A stretch of DNA of 48,025 nucleotides from an uncultured Alistipes sp. GTDB taxonomy: Bacteria; Bacteroidota; Bacteroidia; Bacteroidales; Rikenellaceae. Positions 17,341-26,981 of the stretch are shown here, in pieces. A model generated the notes under the pieces. The model worked only from the letters and a program-made list of their open reading frames with translations, did no database searches and was not told the DNA's origin. How positions within the stretch are numbered: the stretch's first letter is position 1; each line of letters starts with the position of its first letter. The stretch covers positions 1 through 48,025 of the forward strand of contig CANQIF010000015.1 of NCBI GenBank assembly GCA_947623965.1. Reading direction: 5' to 3'. The position numbers were made by a program, and so were the translations under genes.

Positions 17341-17480
17341 GTCGCGGAAAGAGCCGCCGGCATGTTGTTAAAAGTTAGCCGGCTTGTCGCGGATAAAGCC
17401 TGCCGGCTTGTTGTCGAAGAGCCTGCCGCCTTTCGCGGAAAGAGCCGCCGGCTTGCTGCGGAAAGAGCCGCTGACGGGGC
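17341..17480. repeat. Degenerate ~23-bp tandem repeats upstream of ruvB
   Basis: About six imperfect copies of a unit like GTCGCGGAAAGAGCCGCC plus GGCTT follow each other. They lie in the 294-base gap between the nitroreductase gene and ruvB and are unlike the modular repeats elsewhere in the window. No gene is credible here. Confidence 0.7.
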
Positions 17481-17574
17481 CGAAATGGGGCGCCGTGTGC
17501 GCTTTTTTGCGCCGAAAGGGGGCGAATCCCGATTTTTTTTCGTTACTTTGAAAGATCAAAAGACCGACTTATCC

Positions 17575-18582
17575 ATGTCTATCGTACGCAATACGGAGAG
17601 CGACCTCGAATTCGAAAACAAGATCCGTCCCCAGGAGCTGGGCAATTTCGCGGGTCAGGAGAAGATCGTCGAGAACCTCCGCATCTTCATCAAGGCGGCC
17701 CTGATGCGCGGCGATTCGCTCGATCATGTGCTGCTGCACGGCCCTCCGGGCCTCGGAAAAACCACCCTGGCGAACATCATCGCCAACGAAATGGGGGCGC
17801 AGCTGCGCGTCACGTCGGGCCCCGTGCTCGACAAGCCGGGCGATCTGGCGGGGCTGCTCACGAACCTCAATCCGGGCGACGTCCTCTTCATCGACGAGAT
17901 TCACCGCCTGAGCCCGATCGTCGAGGAGTACCTCTACTCGGCGATGGAGGACTACAAGATCGACATCGTTCTCGACAAGGGGCCCTCGGCCCGGTCGATC
18001 CAGATCGAGCTGGCCCCTTTCACGCTGATCGGCGCCACGACCCGCAGCGGCCTGCTCACCTCGCCGCTGCGCGCCCGCTTCGGCATCCAGTGCCACCTCG
18101 AATACTACGACACCCCCGTGCTGGCGGGGATCGTCCGCCGTTCGGCCGGCATTCTCGACATCGCGATCGACGACGACGCGGCCCTTGAAATCGCCATGCG
18201 TTCGCGCGGCACGCCGCGTATCGCCAATGCCCTGCTGCGGCGCGTGCGCGACTTCGCCATGGTCAAGGGCGAGGGACACATCGAACTGAAGATTACGAAG
18301 TTCGCCCTTTCGGCGCTCAACATCGACTCGCGCGGACTGGACCAGATGGACAACAAGCTCCTCTCGACGATCATCGAGAAGTTCGGCGGCGGACCGGTCG
18401 GGCTCAACACGATCGCCACGGCCGTCGGCGAGGATGCCGGCACGATCGAGGAGGTCTACGAGCCGTTCCTCATCAAGGAGGGGTTCCTCAAGCGCACCCC
18501 CCGCGGCCGCGAGGCGACCGAGACAGCCTACCGCCACCTCGGCTTCACCGCTCCGCGCTCGGACGGGGGCAGCCTCTTTTAG
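17575..18582 (+). CDS. ruvB: Holliday junction branch migration helicase RuvB
   Basis: 335 residues, the usual length. It has [25 protein letters not shown], Walker [11 protein letters not shown], Walker B DEIHRLSP, sensor 1 GATTR and the C-terminal winged helix ([34 protein letters not shown]). RuvB is the hexameric motor that, with RuvA, drives branch migration. The start at 17575 gives the standard MSIVRN N-terminus; the longer frame reads through tandem repeats. A near-match promoter box TTACTTTG is at 17543-17550. A strong terminator follows. ruvA and ruvC are not in the window. Confidence 0.97.
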   Translation: MSIVRNTESDLEFENKIRPQELGNFAGQEKIVENLRIFIKAALMRGDSLDHVLLHGPPGLGKTTLANIIANEMGAQLRVTSGPVLDKPGDLAGLLTNLNPGDVLFIDEIHRLSPIVEEYLYSAMEDYKIDIVLDKGPSARSIQIELAPFTLIGATTRSGLLTSPLRARFGIQCHLEYYDTPVLAGIVRRSAGILDIAIDDDAALEIAMRSRGTPRIANALLRRVRDFAMVKGEGHIELKITKFALSALNIDSRGLDQMDNKLLSTIIEKFGGGPVGLNTIATAVGEDAGTIEEVYEPFLIKEGFLKRTPRGREATETAYRHLGFTAPRSDGGSLF

Positions 18583-18628
18583 CCGCTCCGGCGCGGGACC
18601 GTCCCGTCTATAGCTGAAAACGCCCCTG

Positions 18629-18665
18629 CGGGCGGAACCTTTCGACGGGTTCCGCCCGATTTTTG
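18629..18665 (+). terminator. Rho-independent terminator of ruvB
   Basis: CGGGCGGAACC (18629-18639) pairs perfectly with GGTTCCGCCCG (18648-18658), followed by ATTTTTG. Confidence 0.88.
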
Positions 18666-18693
18666 CTCGGAGGGTCCGAAAACGATCCGTCCG

Positions 18694-19995
18694 ATGAAAA
18701 CACCCCTTTCCGACCTCGACCGCGAGGCCCTCGACTACCATGCCGCCGCACCCTGCGGCAAGATCGGCATCCGGCCGACGAAACCCCTGCGCACCCCCGC
18801 CGATCTGGCGCGCGCTTACTCGCCGGGCGTCGCGGCCCCCTGCCGCGCCATCGCCGCGCATCCCGACGAGAGCTACCGCTACACGGCCCGGGGCAACCTC
18901 GTGGCGGTCGTCAGCGACGGCAGCGCCGTCCTCGGGTTGGGCGACATCGGCGCCGCGGCCGCCAAACCCGTCATGGAAGGGAAATGCCTGCTGCTGCGGG
19001 TGCTGGCGGGCGTCGATGCCTTCGACCTCGAGATCGACGAGCGCGACCCCGAGGCCCTGGTCCGCACGATCCGCTCGCTCGCCCCGGGATTCGGCGCGAT
19101 CCTCCTCGAAGACATCCGCTCGCCGGACTGCTTCCGCATCGAGGCGGCCCTGCGCGAGACGCTGCCGATCCCCGTCCTGCACGACGACCAGCACGGCACG
19201 GCGGTCGTCGTGGCGGCGGCCGTCCTCAATGCCGCGAAGATCGTCGGCAAGCGCATCGACGAACTTTGCGCCGTGGTCAGCGGTGCCGGCGCCGCCGCGA
19301 TCGCCTCGGCGCGGATGCTGCTGCGAATGGGGCTGCGCAGCGACCGGCTCGTCCTTTGCGATTCGCTCGGCGTGATCACGCGCGACCGCCCGCTGCTGCC
19401 CGATTACAAGCGCCCCTTCGCCACCTCGCGGCGTCTCTCGACGCTCGCCGAGGCGATCGAGGGGGCCGACCTCTTCGTGGGCCTTTCGCGGGGCGGCCTC
19501 CTTACCCCCGACCTGCTGCGGCGCATGGCCCCCTCGCCCGTCGTGCTGGCGCTGGCCAACCCCGACCCCGAGCTGCGGCCGGCCGACGCCGCCCTCCGGC
19601 CCGACCTGGTCTACGCCACGGGCCGCTCCGACCTGCCGAACCAGGTGAACAACGCCCTCGGCATGCCTTTCCTCTTCCGGGCGGCACTCGACGTCCGGGC
19701 CTCGGAGATCAACGATGCGATGCTGCTGGCCGCCGCCGAGGCGATCGCCGCGCTGGCCGAGCAGCCCGTCCCGAACGAGGTGCTGCGGACCTACAACGTC
19801 GCCTCGCTCCGCTTCGGCCGCGACTACCTGCTGCCGAAGGTCCTCGATCCGCGCCTGCTTGCGGCGGTCGCCCCGGCCGTCGCCGAAGCGGCGGTCCGCA
19901 CGGGCGTCGCCCGCCGCCCCCTGCCCGATCCGGTGCGCTACCGCGAGGAGCTGACCGGGCGGCTCTTCCCGAAGACAAGGGCTGCGACCCTTTGA
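18694..19995 (+). CDS. Malic enzyme (oxaloacetate-decarboxylating malate dehydrogenase)
   Basis: 433 residues. The malic enzyme N-terminal domain shows KIGIRPTKPLRTPADLARAYSPGVAAPC, GLGDIGAAAAKPVMEGK and LEDIRSPDCFRIE, and the substrate/metal motif PVLHDDQHGTA. The NAD(P)-binding domain follows with VVSGAGAAAIA and ALANPDPE. It converts malate to pyruvate and CO2, giving NAD(P)H. Bacteroidales and proteobacterial MaeB forms often carry a C-terminal phosphotransacetylase-like domain (total about 760 residues); it is absent here, so this is the single-domain form. Coenzyme preference cannot be fixed from sequence alone. It starts about 30 bases after the ruvB terminator. Confidence 0.9.
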   Translation: MKTPLSDLDREALDYHAAAPCGKIGIRPTKPLRTPADLARAYSPGVAAPCRAIAAHPDESYRYTARGNLVAVVSDGSAVLGLGDIGAAAAKPVMEGKCLLLRVLAGVDAFDLEIDERDPEALVRTIRSLAPGFGAILLEDIRSPDCFRIEAALRETLPIPVLHDDQHGTAVVVAAAVLNAAKIVGKRIDELCAVVSGAGAAAIASARMLLRMGLRSDRLVLCDSLGVITRDRPLLPDYKRPFATSRRLSTLAEAIEGADLFVGLSRGGLLTPDLLRRMAPSPVVLALANPDPELRPADAALRPDLVYATGRSDLPNQVNNALGMPFLFRAALDVRASEINDAMLLAAAEAIAALAEQPVPNEVLRTYNVASLRFGRDYLLPKVLDPRLLAAVAPAVAEAAVRTGVARRPLPDPVRYREELTGRLFPKTRAATL

Positions 19996-20105
19996 TGAAG
20001 GGGCGGCAGGAGGGCAGCCTGCCGAAGCGGCAGATGGGGCAGCCCTTTCGCCCGAGATAAAAACGGAGCGGGGACCGGTGTCGTCCGTGTCTGCGCTGAA
20101 ACGAA

Positions 20106-20137
20106 GCGGAGCCGTCCCGAGGCAGGGGCGGCTCCGC
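20106..20137 (-). terminator. Hairpin after the UPF0597 gene, likely terminator
   Basis: GCGGAGCCG (20106-20114) pairs with CGGCTCCGC (20129-20137). On the minus strand it follows the UPF0597 gene, but the T-run is poor, so termination is likely yet not certain. Confidence 0.5.
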
Positions 20138-20158
20138 ACGGTTGTTTGCGGGAAAAAG

Positions 20159-21448
20159 CTATTGTTTGTGCGTCATGATATCGAGGACCATGCGGTCCGT
20201 CTCGCACATGCCGTCGCGGCCGATGCGTGTGAGGTTGTGGATCGAGCGGTCGACATCCTCCTCGATGATCCCCTCGACCGGCGAGACGCAGTGGCCGTCC
20301 ATGGCCATCATGGCCGAGAGAACCGCCGTCGAGACGCCGCTCGTCAGCTTCATCGCGCAGCTGGGCTTCGCCCCGTCGCAGATCATCCCCGTCAGGTTGG
20401 CGATCATGTTCTTCACGGCCGCCACGATGCGGTCGTAGCCGCCTCCCATCAGATAGGTGATGCCGCAGCTCGACCCCGTCGCCGCCACGACACAGCCGCA
20501 GAGGGCCGACAGCCTGCCGAGCGACTGTTTGATGTAGATCACCGTCAGGTGGCTCAACACGAGGGCGCGGATCGTCTGCTCCTCCGGGGCGCCGGTCTCC
20601 TCGGCGTAGATGGCTACGGGCAGCGTTGCGGCGATGCCCTGGTTGCCGCTGCCCGAATTGCTCATTACGGGAATCATCGCCCCCGCCATGCGGGCGTCGC
20701 AGGCGGCCGAGGTGTAGGAGAGGATGCGCGAGAAGATGCAGTCGCCCATCAGCTGCCGCTCGCGGGCGCACCGCATCGTGCGGCCGATCGCGTGGCCGTA
20801 TTCGCCTTCGAAGGCGAGCTCCGCGGCCGCCTTGTTCAGCCGTTTCGTCTCGAGGATGAAGCGGAGCTCGTCGAGCGGCGTCTCCATGGCGAACTCCCAG
20901 ACGCGGGCGAGCGTCAGCGGCGCATCGTCCGCGTTTTCGCCCGTGTCGGCCGTCGTGCGGCATTCGTCGAGCAGCACCTCGCCGTCGCGCTCCAGCCGGA
21001 CGAAACGGGTGTGGCCGCCGGCGAGAACGGCCCGGGCCCGGTGCGACGCGGCCGAAACGGCGACTTCGGCGTAGAGTTTCTCCTCGATGCCCTCCTTGAG
21101 GGCGATCGCGATGCGCTTCTCGCCGATGAAGCGGCGTCCCTCGGCCACCGCCTCGGGCGTGACGTCGCGCAGCACTTCGAGCTCGTAGTCCGAGCGGCCG
21201 ACGAGTGCGCCGAGCGCCACGGCGATCGGCAGGCCGATCATCCCCGTTCCGGGAATCCCGACCCCCATGGCGTTTTTGAGGATGTTGGCGCTCAACAGCA
21301 CCTCGATGCGCTCGGGACGGGTGCCGAGCAGCTCGGTCGCGCGCGCCGTGCACAGCGCCACGGCGATCGGTTCCGTACAGCCGATGGCCGGAATCACTTC
21401 TCGATGGATCAGGGCGATGATCTGCGCCCGTTCTGCGGCAGGAATCAT
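20159..21448 (-). CDS. UPF0597 / L-cysteine desulfidase family protein (CyuA/YhaM-like)
   Basis: 429 residues of the serine dehydratase alpha-like UPF0597 family. Visible signatures are IGCTEPIAVAL with Cys24, MSNSGSGNQG, CGCVVAATGSSCGITYLMGGG and MICDGAKPSCAMK. The conserved cysteines fit a 4Fe-4S cluster as in archaeal L-cysteine desulfidase, which splits cysteine to pyruvate, ammonia and sulfide; E. coli CyuA (YhaM) belongs here. Cysteine catabolism is therefore the best guess, but some members may act on other amino acids. It is divergent from the GNAT gene, each with its own promoter box. Confidence 0.85.
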   Translation of the reverse strand: MIPAAERAQIIALIHREVIPAIGCTEPIAVALCTARATELLGTRPERIEVLLSANILKNAMGVGIPGTGMIGLPIAVALGALVGRSDYELEVLRDVTPEAVAEGRRFIGEKRIAIALKEGIEEKLYAEVAVSAASHRARAVLAGGHTRFVRLERDGEVLLDECRTTADTGENADDAPLTLARVWEFAMETPLDELRFILETKRLNKAAAELAFEGEYGHAIGRTMRCARERQLMGDCIFSRILSYTSAACDARMAGAMIPVMSNSGSGNQGIAATLPVAIYAEETGAPEEQTIRALVLSHLTVIYIKQSLGRLSALCGCVVAATGSSCGITYLMGGGYDRIVAAVKNMIANLTGMICDGAKPSCAMKLTSGVSTAVLSAMMAMDGHCVSPVEGIIEEDVDRSIHNLTRIGRDGMCETDRMVLDIMTHKQ

Positions 21449-21468
21449 AGGAGGTTTCGTTTTATGGA

Positions 21469-21476
21469 CAAATGTA
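21469..21476 (-). promoter_or_regulatory. TAnnTTTG promoter box for the UPF0597 gene
   Basis: TACATTTG on the minus strand, 21 bases before the ATG at 21448. Confidence 0.6.
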
Positions 21477-21488
21477 GTAAAAATCCCT

Positions 21489-21496
21489 TATATTTG
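21489..21496 (+). promoter_or_regulatory. TAnnTTTG promoter box for the GNAT gene
   Basis: TATATTTG, 15 bases before the ATG at 21512. Only 12 bases separate it from the opposing promoter box, so the two promoters diverge from one short control region. Confidence 0.6.
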
Positions 21497-21511
21497 CTAA
21501 AAATCCTGCCG

Positions 21512-22261
21512 ATGAAAGAGCGCGAAGAGCATTTGAACAGCGGGCCCGAGCTGCGTGCCGAGACCTCTTGCGAACACCATCCCGAAGCGGCTCCCGAGGC
21601 ATTTCCCGAACGTTGGGCCGGGGGTCAGAGGACGATTGGCCCCGGGGTCCGCCCGGCGGAAAGTACCGAAGTTCGCCCGGCGGAAAGTCCCGAGGCTCAT
21701 TCGGTTGCCTCTCCCGAGCACCGGCCCGGAACCGGCCGTGCGGCTTCTGCCGGGGCCGCGCCCCGGTTCGTGGTCCGGTCCGCCGCCGCGGCCGATCTCG
21801 ATGCCGTCTGCGGAGTGGTCGCGGAGGTCGTCGCGGCCCTGCGCCGTGCGGGTATCGACCAGTGGGACGAACAATACCCCGACCGGGCCTGCCTCGACGA
21901 GGATATTCGGCGCGGGGAGCTGCGGCTCGTGCTGCTCGACGGCGTGCCGGCTGCCCTCTATGCGGTGAACGACCGCTGCGATCCGGCCTACGCGGCGGGC
22001 CGCTGGCGCGCTCCCGAGGTTTCGTTCCGCGTGCTGCACCGCTTTTGCGTGGCTCCCGCGTTCCAGGGAACGGGGTTCGGCAGCGCTCTCCTCCGGCAGA
22101 TCGAGGCTTCGCTGCGCGCGCAGGGCGTCGCGGCCGTGCGGTTGGATGTATTTACCCGCAATCCGGCGGCGCAGGCGCTCTACCGGCGGGCAGGGTACCG
22201 CCGTGTCGGACAAGCCCGGTGGCGGAAAGGCCTTTTCGATTTGATGGAGAAGCTGTTGTAG
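21512..22261 (+). CDS. GNAT family N-acetyltransferase with repetitive N-terminal extension
   Basis: 249 residues. The GNAT domain (about 90-249) has the acetyl-CoA loop RFCVAPAFQGTGFGSALL (Gln-x-x-Gly-x-Gly) and the C-terminal DVFTRNPAAQALYRRAGYRRVG. The usual protein is about 150-170 residues. The first ~88 residues are low-complexity and partly repeated (VRPAESTE, VRPAESPE, ASPEHRPG), the DNA showing the same repeat. The substrate is unknown. The start at 21512 fits the promoter box 15 bases upstream; a much longer in-frame reading comes from the antisense of the neighbouring gene. It is the last backbone gene before the mobile element. Confidence 0.85.
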   Translation: MKEREEHLNSGPELRAETSCEHHPEAAPEAFPERWAGGQRTIGPGVRPAESTEVRPAESPEAHSVASPEHRPGTGRAASAGAAPRFVVRSAAAADLDAVCGVVAEVVAALRRAGIDQWDEQYPDRACLDEDIRRGELRLVLLDGVPAALYAVNDRCDPAYAAGRWRAPEVSFRVLHRFCVAPAFQGTGFGSALLRQIEASLRAQGVAAVRLDVFTRNPAAQALYRRAGYRRVGQARWRKGLFDLMEKLL

Positions 22262-22398
22262 CGTTTTTCTCCCGCCCTGGTTATTTTCCCCCGATAACCT
22301 TGCAGATAATTTCAGGAAAGGAAACGCATTTTTCGTAATTCTGGAAGAATCTCGTAACCTCTTTAGACATAGGAGGTTCGGAAGAATGGCAGAAAATT

Positions 22399-22417
22399 GG
22401 GTAACGAATTGGCAACC
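22399..22417 (+). repeat. Candidate left attachment site
   Basis: GGGTAACGAATTGGCAACC matches 37944-37962 at 16 of 19 positions, the first nine being identical. An inverted CGTTACCC is also found at 37992-37999. Not proven as att. Confidence 0.3.
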
Positions 22418-22678
22418 GTGCCTATTTCTGCGCTTTGCTGTAAGTTGCTTAACACAACCTCTCGTCTTGGCGCGAAAGTAGCAATAAAAATCCGAAATAC
22501 AATTATAAGGTCAATAGATTTTTCTTTCATCTCTCAATAGTAGTCGTTACAAGACATAACGCACAAAAGAGAAGCATACCATGTCTTTCGTAATACACGG
22601 AGAATGGAAAAACGGATAAATTTTGCCGGTTGAACCACTTTTTTGAATATCAAGGGCGTATATCTCAAATAAAATTTG

Positions 22679-22686
22679 TACTTTTG
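22679..22686 (+). promoter_or_regulatory. TAnnTTTG promoter box for the XRE regulator
   Basis: TACTTTTG, 45 bases before the ATG at 22731. Confidence 0.5.
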
Positions 22687-22730
22687 CGTTCAATGTCAAA
22701 GTATTGTAATTCATCAACAAGCTAAAGGAA

Positions 22731-22943
22731 ATGGAATCGCGGAAAATCAATAGGATAAAAGTTGTATTAGTTGAGAATGGGAAAACAGGGAAGTGGTTGG
22801 CCGAACAAGTAGGTAAGAATGAAGCCACTGTTTCCCGATGGTGTTCCAACCGAATGCAGCCCTCCCTTGATATGCTTGTGAGGATTGCAGAACTTCTAAA
22901 AATTGACCCACGCCAGCTGATAAATGGCGGTAACAATGACTGA
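22731..22943 (+). CDS. XRE-family helix-turn-helix regulator
   Basis: 70 residues, essentially one HTH_3 domain. WLAEQVGKNEATVSRWCSNRMQPSLDMLVRIAELLKIDPRQLI shows the helix-turn-helix (about 24-45) and the following helices. It is the first gene of the element's cargo, 108 bases before the type IIG enzyme and in the same direction, so it fits the role of a controller protein that times restriction-enzyme expression or represses its own promoter. It is as small as known R-M controller proteins. The function as controller is an inference from position. Confidence 0.85.
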   Translation: MESRKINRIKVVLVENGKTGKWLAEQVGKNEATVSRWCSNRMQPSLDMLVRIAELLKIDPRQLINGGNND

Positions 22944-23051
22944 TTATGGCACGTTGTTACTGAATTTAAATTAATTAAGTGTAGAAAACTTAGGGTTATC
23001 TACTGTTTTTTATCATATTAATCGTAAACAAATAGATACTATCCCATTAAA

Positions 23052-26000
23052 ATGGTAACCAAAGACAATATAAAAAAGTTACTCTCTGCTCTGCTGTTTA
23101 AGCAAGAGGGTGACATTTACACAAAGTTGTATGAAGGTGTTGCTTCTCCGTTGAAAGTTGATGCCAAGAATGAACACTTTCATTATGACGAAATTGGAAT
23201 AACTGTTGGCCGGGAGACAACGAGCAACTTCTCCGAGCCTGAGAATTTTGTCGTGTTTGAGTGCATTGACCGTCTGCTTACTATGGGATACAAACCTGAG
23301 CATATAGAACTTGAACCGGCATGGAAACTCGGGCGCACACAGAAAGGTGGCTATGCGGACATTTGGGTGCGGACGCACAGCAGCCTGTCCGGCGAAATGG
23401 CGGCAGATAAAGAGTCGTTGTTAATAATCGAGTGCAAGAGACCTGATGAGTTTGATGGTGCTTGGCGAGATACTCTTGAAGACGGTGCACAGTTGTTCAG
23501 TTACTTTCAGCAGGAACAAGCTACCAAGTTCTTATGCCTATATACATCGGATTTAGACGGGAAAGAGGCAAAGCCGAGATATTATCTGATAAACGTGCAA
23601 GATAATGAAGAGTTGTTGAAAAATAACTCGGAAGCATCTACTTATAAAGATGCAAAGAACAACAAACAGTTGTTCCGAGTGTGGCATGATACATATCAAT
23701 GCGATGCTGCCACACGAGGATTGTTTGAACCGGACATCCAGCCTTATCATATCGGCAAGAACAAATTCTCTGTCAAAGACCTTGACCCAGTAAGCAACGA
23801 CGAGATAAAAAAGAAATATAACGAATTCGCAACAATTCTTCGTCGACACAATGTAGGAGCAAAAGAGAATGCTTTCGACAAACTTGTCAATCTATTTCTT
23901 GCAAAGGTGGTTGACGAGACAAATAATCCAGACGACCTACATTTCTATTGGAAAGGTTCTGCCTACGATGACGATTTCTCTTTGCAAGACCGCTTACAGA
24001 GACTTTATCGTGATGGGATGGAGAAGTTCTTGAACGAAACTGTCACCTACATCGAAAACGAACAGATAGAAAAAGCCTTTCGGTGGTATAAGAAAGACCC
24101 GGATGCAACGATGAAGACTGTAATGGAATATTTTCGTGCTCTAAAGTTCTATTCAGATAACGACTTTTCTTTCATCAGTGTTCACAACGAACGCCTTTTC
24201 AAGGAAAACGCAAAGATTCTGCGCGAAGTGCTGTTGATGCTTCAAAACATCAAACTAAAATCAACAGTAGAAAAAGGGCATGACACTGAGACAAACCAAT
24301 TCCTTGGCGACCTTTTTGAAGGTTTCCTTACAAAAGGCGTAAAGCAAAGCGAAGGTCAGTACTTCACGCCAATGCCGATTGTCCGCTTCATTGTTTCTTC
24401 TCTCCCTTTGGAACAGATTGTAAGCCAAAGCGAGAGAATACCATCGTGCATTGATTATGCTTGTGGATCCGGTCATTTCCTTACAGAATACGCTGTACGG
24501 ATAAAAGAATTTGTTGAAAAGTATCGTTCTGATATTGACATCCACGAATACTACAAGCACATTACCGGCATAGAAAAAGAATATCGTTTGTCTAAAGTCT
24601 CGAAGGTCTCCGCATTCATGTACGGACACGACGAGACAAACATCATTTATGCCGATGCCCTGCAGCCACACGTTGCTCTGCAACCAAACAGTTATGACGT
24701 GCTTGTCGCTAATCCTCCATACGCAGTAACAGGTTTTCTTGAAACACTCAGCGATAACGAACGTGCTGCATTCTCCCTTTTTGACAATAACCTCAACACA
24801 GCGAAAAACAATGCCATTGAAACCTTCTTCATGGAACGTTCGGCGCAACTCATGCGTGCCGGCGGAGTTGTAGGTATTGTGTTGCCTGTTTCTGTGCTCA
24901 ATAAGGGTGGCATCTATGCCCGTGCGAGAGAAATAATTTTGGAAAACTTCGATATTGTCTCTCTTGCTGAATTCGGTAGCGGTACGTTTGGAAAGACAGG
25001 AACGAATACTGTAGTTTTATTCTTGCGAAGGAAAGAAACCAACACGCCCGCAGCGGAGCATTACCGTAACCGCGTCAAGACGTGGTTTGCTGCAAACGAC
25101 GATGCGGAAAACATCTATCAGGACGAACACTTGCTGCAAGCATATTGCAACCATTGTGGATATGGGCTTGATGATTACCGCGCTTTCCTTAAAGATGGAA
25201 TCGTCAGTAAAGCCTTGTCAGAGACTGAAGTATTCAAAGCTTATTGCGAGTTATTTGATAGTACAGACCGCAATGCAATGAAAGGAGTCTGCGATGCTGC
25301 GAAAGACATCCGCAACCGTTTCCGTGCAAGAAGCAAGACACAAATTTTCCGCAGACAAGATGATACTTGGAAGAAAGCCGAGAAAGAAAAGGCTCTGCGC
25401 AATTTCATCATTTCCATAGAGTGGGAAAAAGTTTATATTTTCTTGCTGGCATATACTGTCAATACTCCTGTGCTTATTGTGAAATCTCCAACAACGACGG
25501 CTGCGATAAAGAAATTCCTTGGCTACGAATGGAGCGACAGCAAAGGCAACGAGGGAATAGAATATCTGCATTTGTCAAAGTCTAAATCAGAAAACGATGA
25601 TGAAGGTAATGATGACGATACGGTTCAACAGATTCGTGGAATAAACGGAATACGCACACCGCTGTTCAATCCCGACAACTTGTGTGACCATGCAAAGATT
25701 AATACCTTGATTCGCCAGAATTTTTTAGGCGAAGATGTCGTTGTTCCGGAAGATTTGTCAGAAGTCATTTCACAAGCAAGGCTTGTGGATATGATAGATT
25801 TTAAACGGACTGCGTTTGATAAGGCGATAAAGACGAGTGCTTTTACTAATGTAGAATTTGTTCATAGTAAGTGGCCGTTGGCTTCACTTGGAAGTTTGGT
25901 TTCTGCTCCGCCACAATATGGCGCAAATGTAGCTGCAACAGAAGGAAATCCGTTGTCAGATTATCGCTACATTAGAATAACCGACATTACTGACGCGGGA

Positions 26001-26963
26001 GAATTGAATAATGATTGGAAAACTGCGGAAAGAATAGATGAACAGTATATCCTGACAGACAAAGATTTGCTGTTTGCACGTTCTGGTGCAACGGCAGGTA
26101 AGCCATTCTTATATCGTGAGAAATATGGTAAGGCATTATTTGCAGGCTATCTTATCCGTTTTCGATTTACGGAAAAAGTAATGCCGGAATATGTTTTTCA
26201 ATTCTGTCTCGCTGAGGAATACCGGAAATGGGTATTGGCTCATAGAGGCGGAACAGCGCAGCCTAACATTAATGCACAACAATATTCGTCTTTCAAACTA
26301 CCATTGGCACCGCCTGATGTTCAAGAAAAAGTCGTTATCGAATGTAAAGCTATTGACAAAGAAGTGGAAGAAGCAAAATTGAAGATTTCCGAAGCCGAAT
26401 CAGAAATAGAACAGGCTTTCTCCAACGCTACAAGAAACGCAATAAAGACATTAAGACTCGGTGATTCTCGAATTTTCAATATCTCTATCGGCAGACGTGT
26501 TATTTCGAACGAGATAGTAAAGGATGGGCAATACAAAGTTGTCAGCGCAAACGTGCATGACGAGTTTGGGCGAATCAATCATTCTGTATTGGATGATTTT
26601 TCTGTCCCTTCTGTACTTTGGGGAATTGATGGAGACTGGATGGTAAACTACATCGAAAAAGACATCCTTTATGCTCCCACAGACCATTGTGGAGTAATCA
26701 GGGTTATTGATGAGACTGAAATCCTTCCGAAATATTTGACCTACCCTCTTTTAAAAGTCGGAGAACAAGAAAGATTTTCTCGTGCAAACCGCGCATCAAC
26801 AGAACGAGTGCGTGCATTGGCGATAACAGTTCCGGACATCAACACTCAAAAAAATGTTGTTACTAAAGTTCTTGAATGTGAGGCCAAGATAGCCAACGCC
26901 CAAGCCATAATCAACAGCAGTGCCGAACGCAAGCAAGCGATTTTGGATAAATATTTGAAATAA
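23052..26963 (+). CDS. Type IIG restriction-modification enzyme (fused R-M-S)
   Basis: 1303 residues with all restriction-modification parts in one chain. Residues about 1-220 form an HsdR_N/PD-(D/E)XK nuclease domain (GGYADIWV with Asp103; LLIIECKRP with Glu127-Cys-Lys129). About 240-430 is the helical linker. The N6-adenine methyltransferase core has motif I DYACGSGHF (468-476) and motif IV NPPY (554-557). Two target-recognition domains of HsdS type follow (about 935-1125 and 1135-1300), each closing with helical segments such as LLAPP-like ends (PLAPPDVQEKVV). There is no helicase motor, so it is not type I; cleavage would be near the recognition site and need SAM. The site, probably two-part, cannot be read. 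No stop or frameshift is seen. Confidence 0.88.
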   Translation: MVTKDNIKKLLSALLFKQEGDIYTKLYEGVASPLKVDAKNEHFHYDEIGITVGRETTSNFSEPENFVVFECIDRLLTMGYKPEHIELEPAWKLGRTQKGGYADIWVRTHSSLSGEMAADKESLLIIECKRPDEFDGAWRDTLEDGAQLFSYFQQEQATKFLCLYTSDLDGKEAKPRYYLINVQDNEELLKNNSEASTYKDAKNNKQLFRVWHDTYQCDAATRGLFEPDIQPYHIGKNKFSVKDLDPVSNDEIKKKYNEFATILRRHNVGAKENAFDKLVNLFLAKVVDETNNPDDLHFYWKGSAYDDDFSLQDRLQRLYRDGMEKFLNETVTYIENEQIEKAFRWYKKDPDATMKTVMEYFRALKFYSDNDFSFISVHNERLFKENAKILREVLLMLQNIKLKSTVEKGHDTETNQFLGDLFEGFLTKGVKQSEGQYFTPMPIVRFIVSSLPLEQIVSQSERIPSCIDYACGSGHFLTEYAVRIKEFVEKYRSDIDIHEYYKHITGIEKEYRLSKVSKVSAFMYGHDETNIIYADALQPHVALQPNSYDVLVANPPYAVTGFLETLSDNERAAFSLFDNNLNTAKNNAIETFFMERSAQLMRAGGVVGIVLPVSVLNKGGIYARAREIILENFDIVSLAEFGSGTFGKTGTNTVVLFLRRKETNTPAAEHYRNRVKTWFAANDDAENIYQDEHLLQAYCNHCGYGLDDYRAFLKDGIVSKALSETEVFKAYCELFDSTDRNAMKGVCDAAKDIRNRFRARSKTQIFRRQDDTWKKAEKEKALRNFIISIEWEKVYIFLLAYTVNTPVLIVKSPTTTAAIKKFLGYEWSDSKGNEGIEYLHLSKSKSENDDEGNDDDTVQQIRGINGIRTPLFNPDNLCDHAKINTLIRQNFLGEDVVVPEDLSEVISQARLVDMIDFKRTAFDKAIKTSAFTNVEFVHSKWPLASLGSLVSAPPQYGANVAATEGNPLSDYRYIRITDITDAGELNNDWKTAERIDEQYILTDKDLLFARSGATAGKPFLYREKYGKALFAGYLIRFRFTEKVMPEYVFQFCLAEEYRKWVLAHRGGTAQPNINAQQYSSFKLPLAPPDVQEKVVIECKAIDKEVEEAKLKISEAESEIEQAFSNATRNAIKTLRLGDSRIFNISIGRRVISNEIVKDGQYKVVSANVHDEFGRINHSVLDDFSVPSVLWGIDGDWMVNYIEKDILYAPTDHCGVIRVIDETEILPKYLTYPLLKVGEQERFSRANRASTERVRALAITVPDINTQKNVVTKVLECEAKIANAQAIINSSAERKQAILDKYLK

Positions 26964-26981
26964 AAGCAAAGCAGTAATAAT

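Larger units (their letters stand above)
22262..22730. other. Left junction of the mobile element, no gene seen
   Basis: Base composition changes here from GC-rich backbone to AT-rich. A short hairpin lies at 22356-22378 (AACCTC/GAGGTT). A candidate attachment-site repeat is at 22399-22417. The rest shows nothing recognisable until the promoter of the XRE gene. Confidence 0.55.

Noticed and set aside
17569..20139. Minus-strand ORF of 856 codons
   Set aside because: It is the reverse frame of ruvB and the malic enzyme gene; no domain can be recognised.
22262..22730. Integration of the element into a tRNA gene
   Set aside because: No tRNA cloverleaf is visible at either junction.
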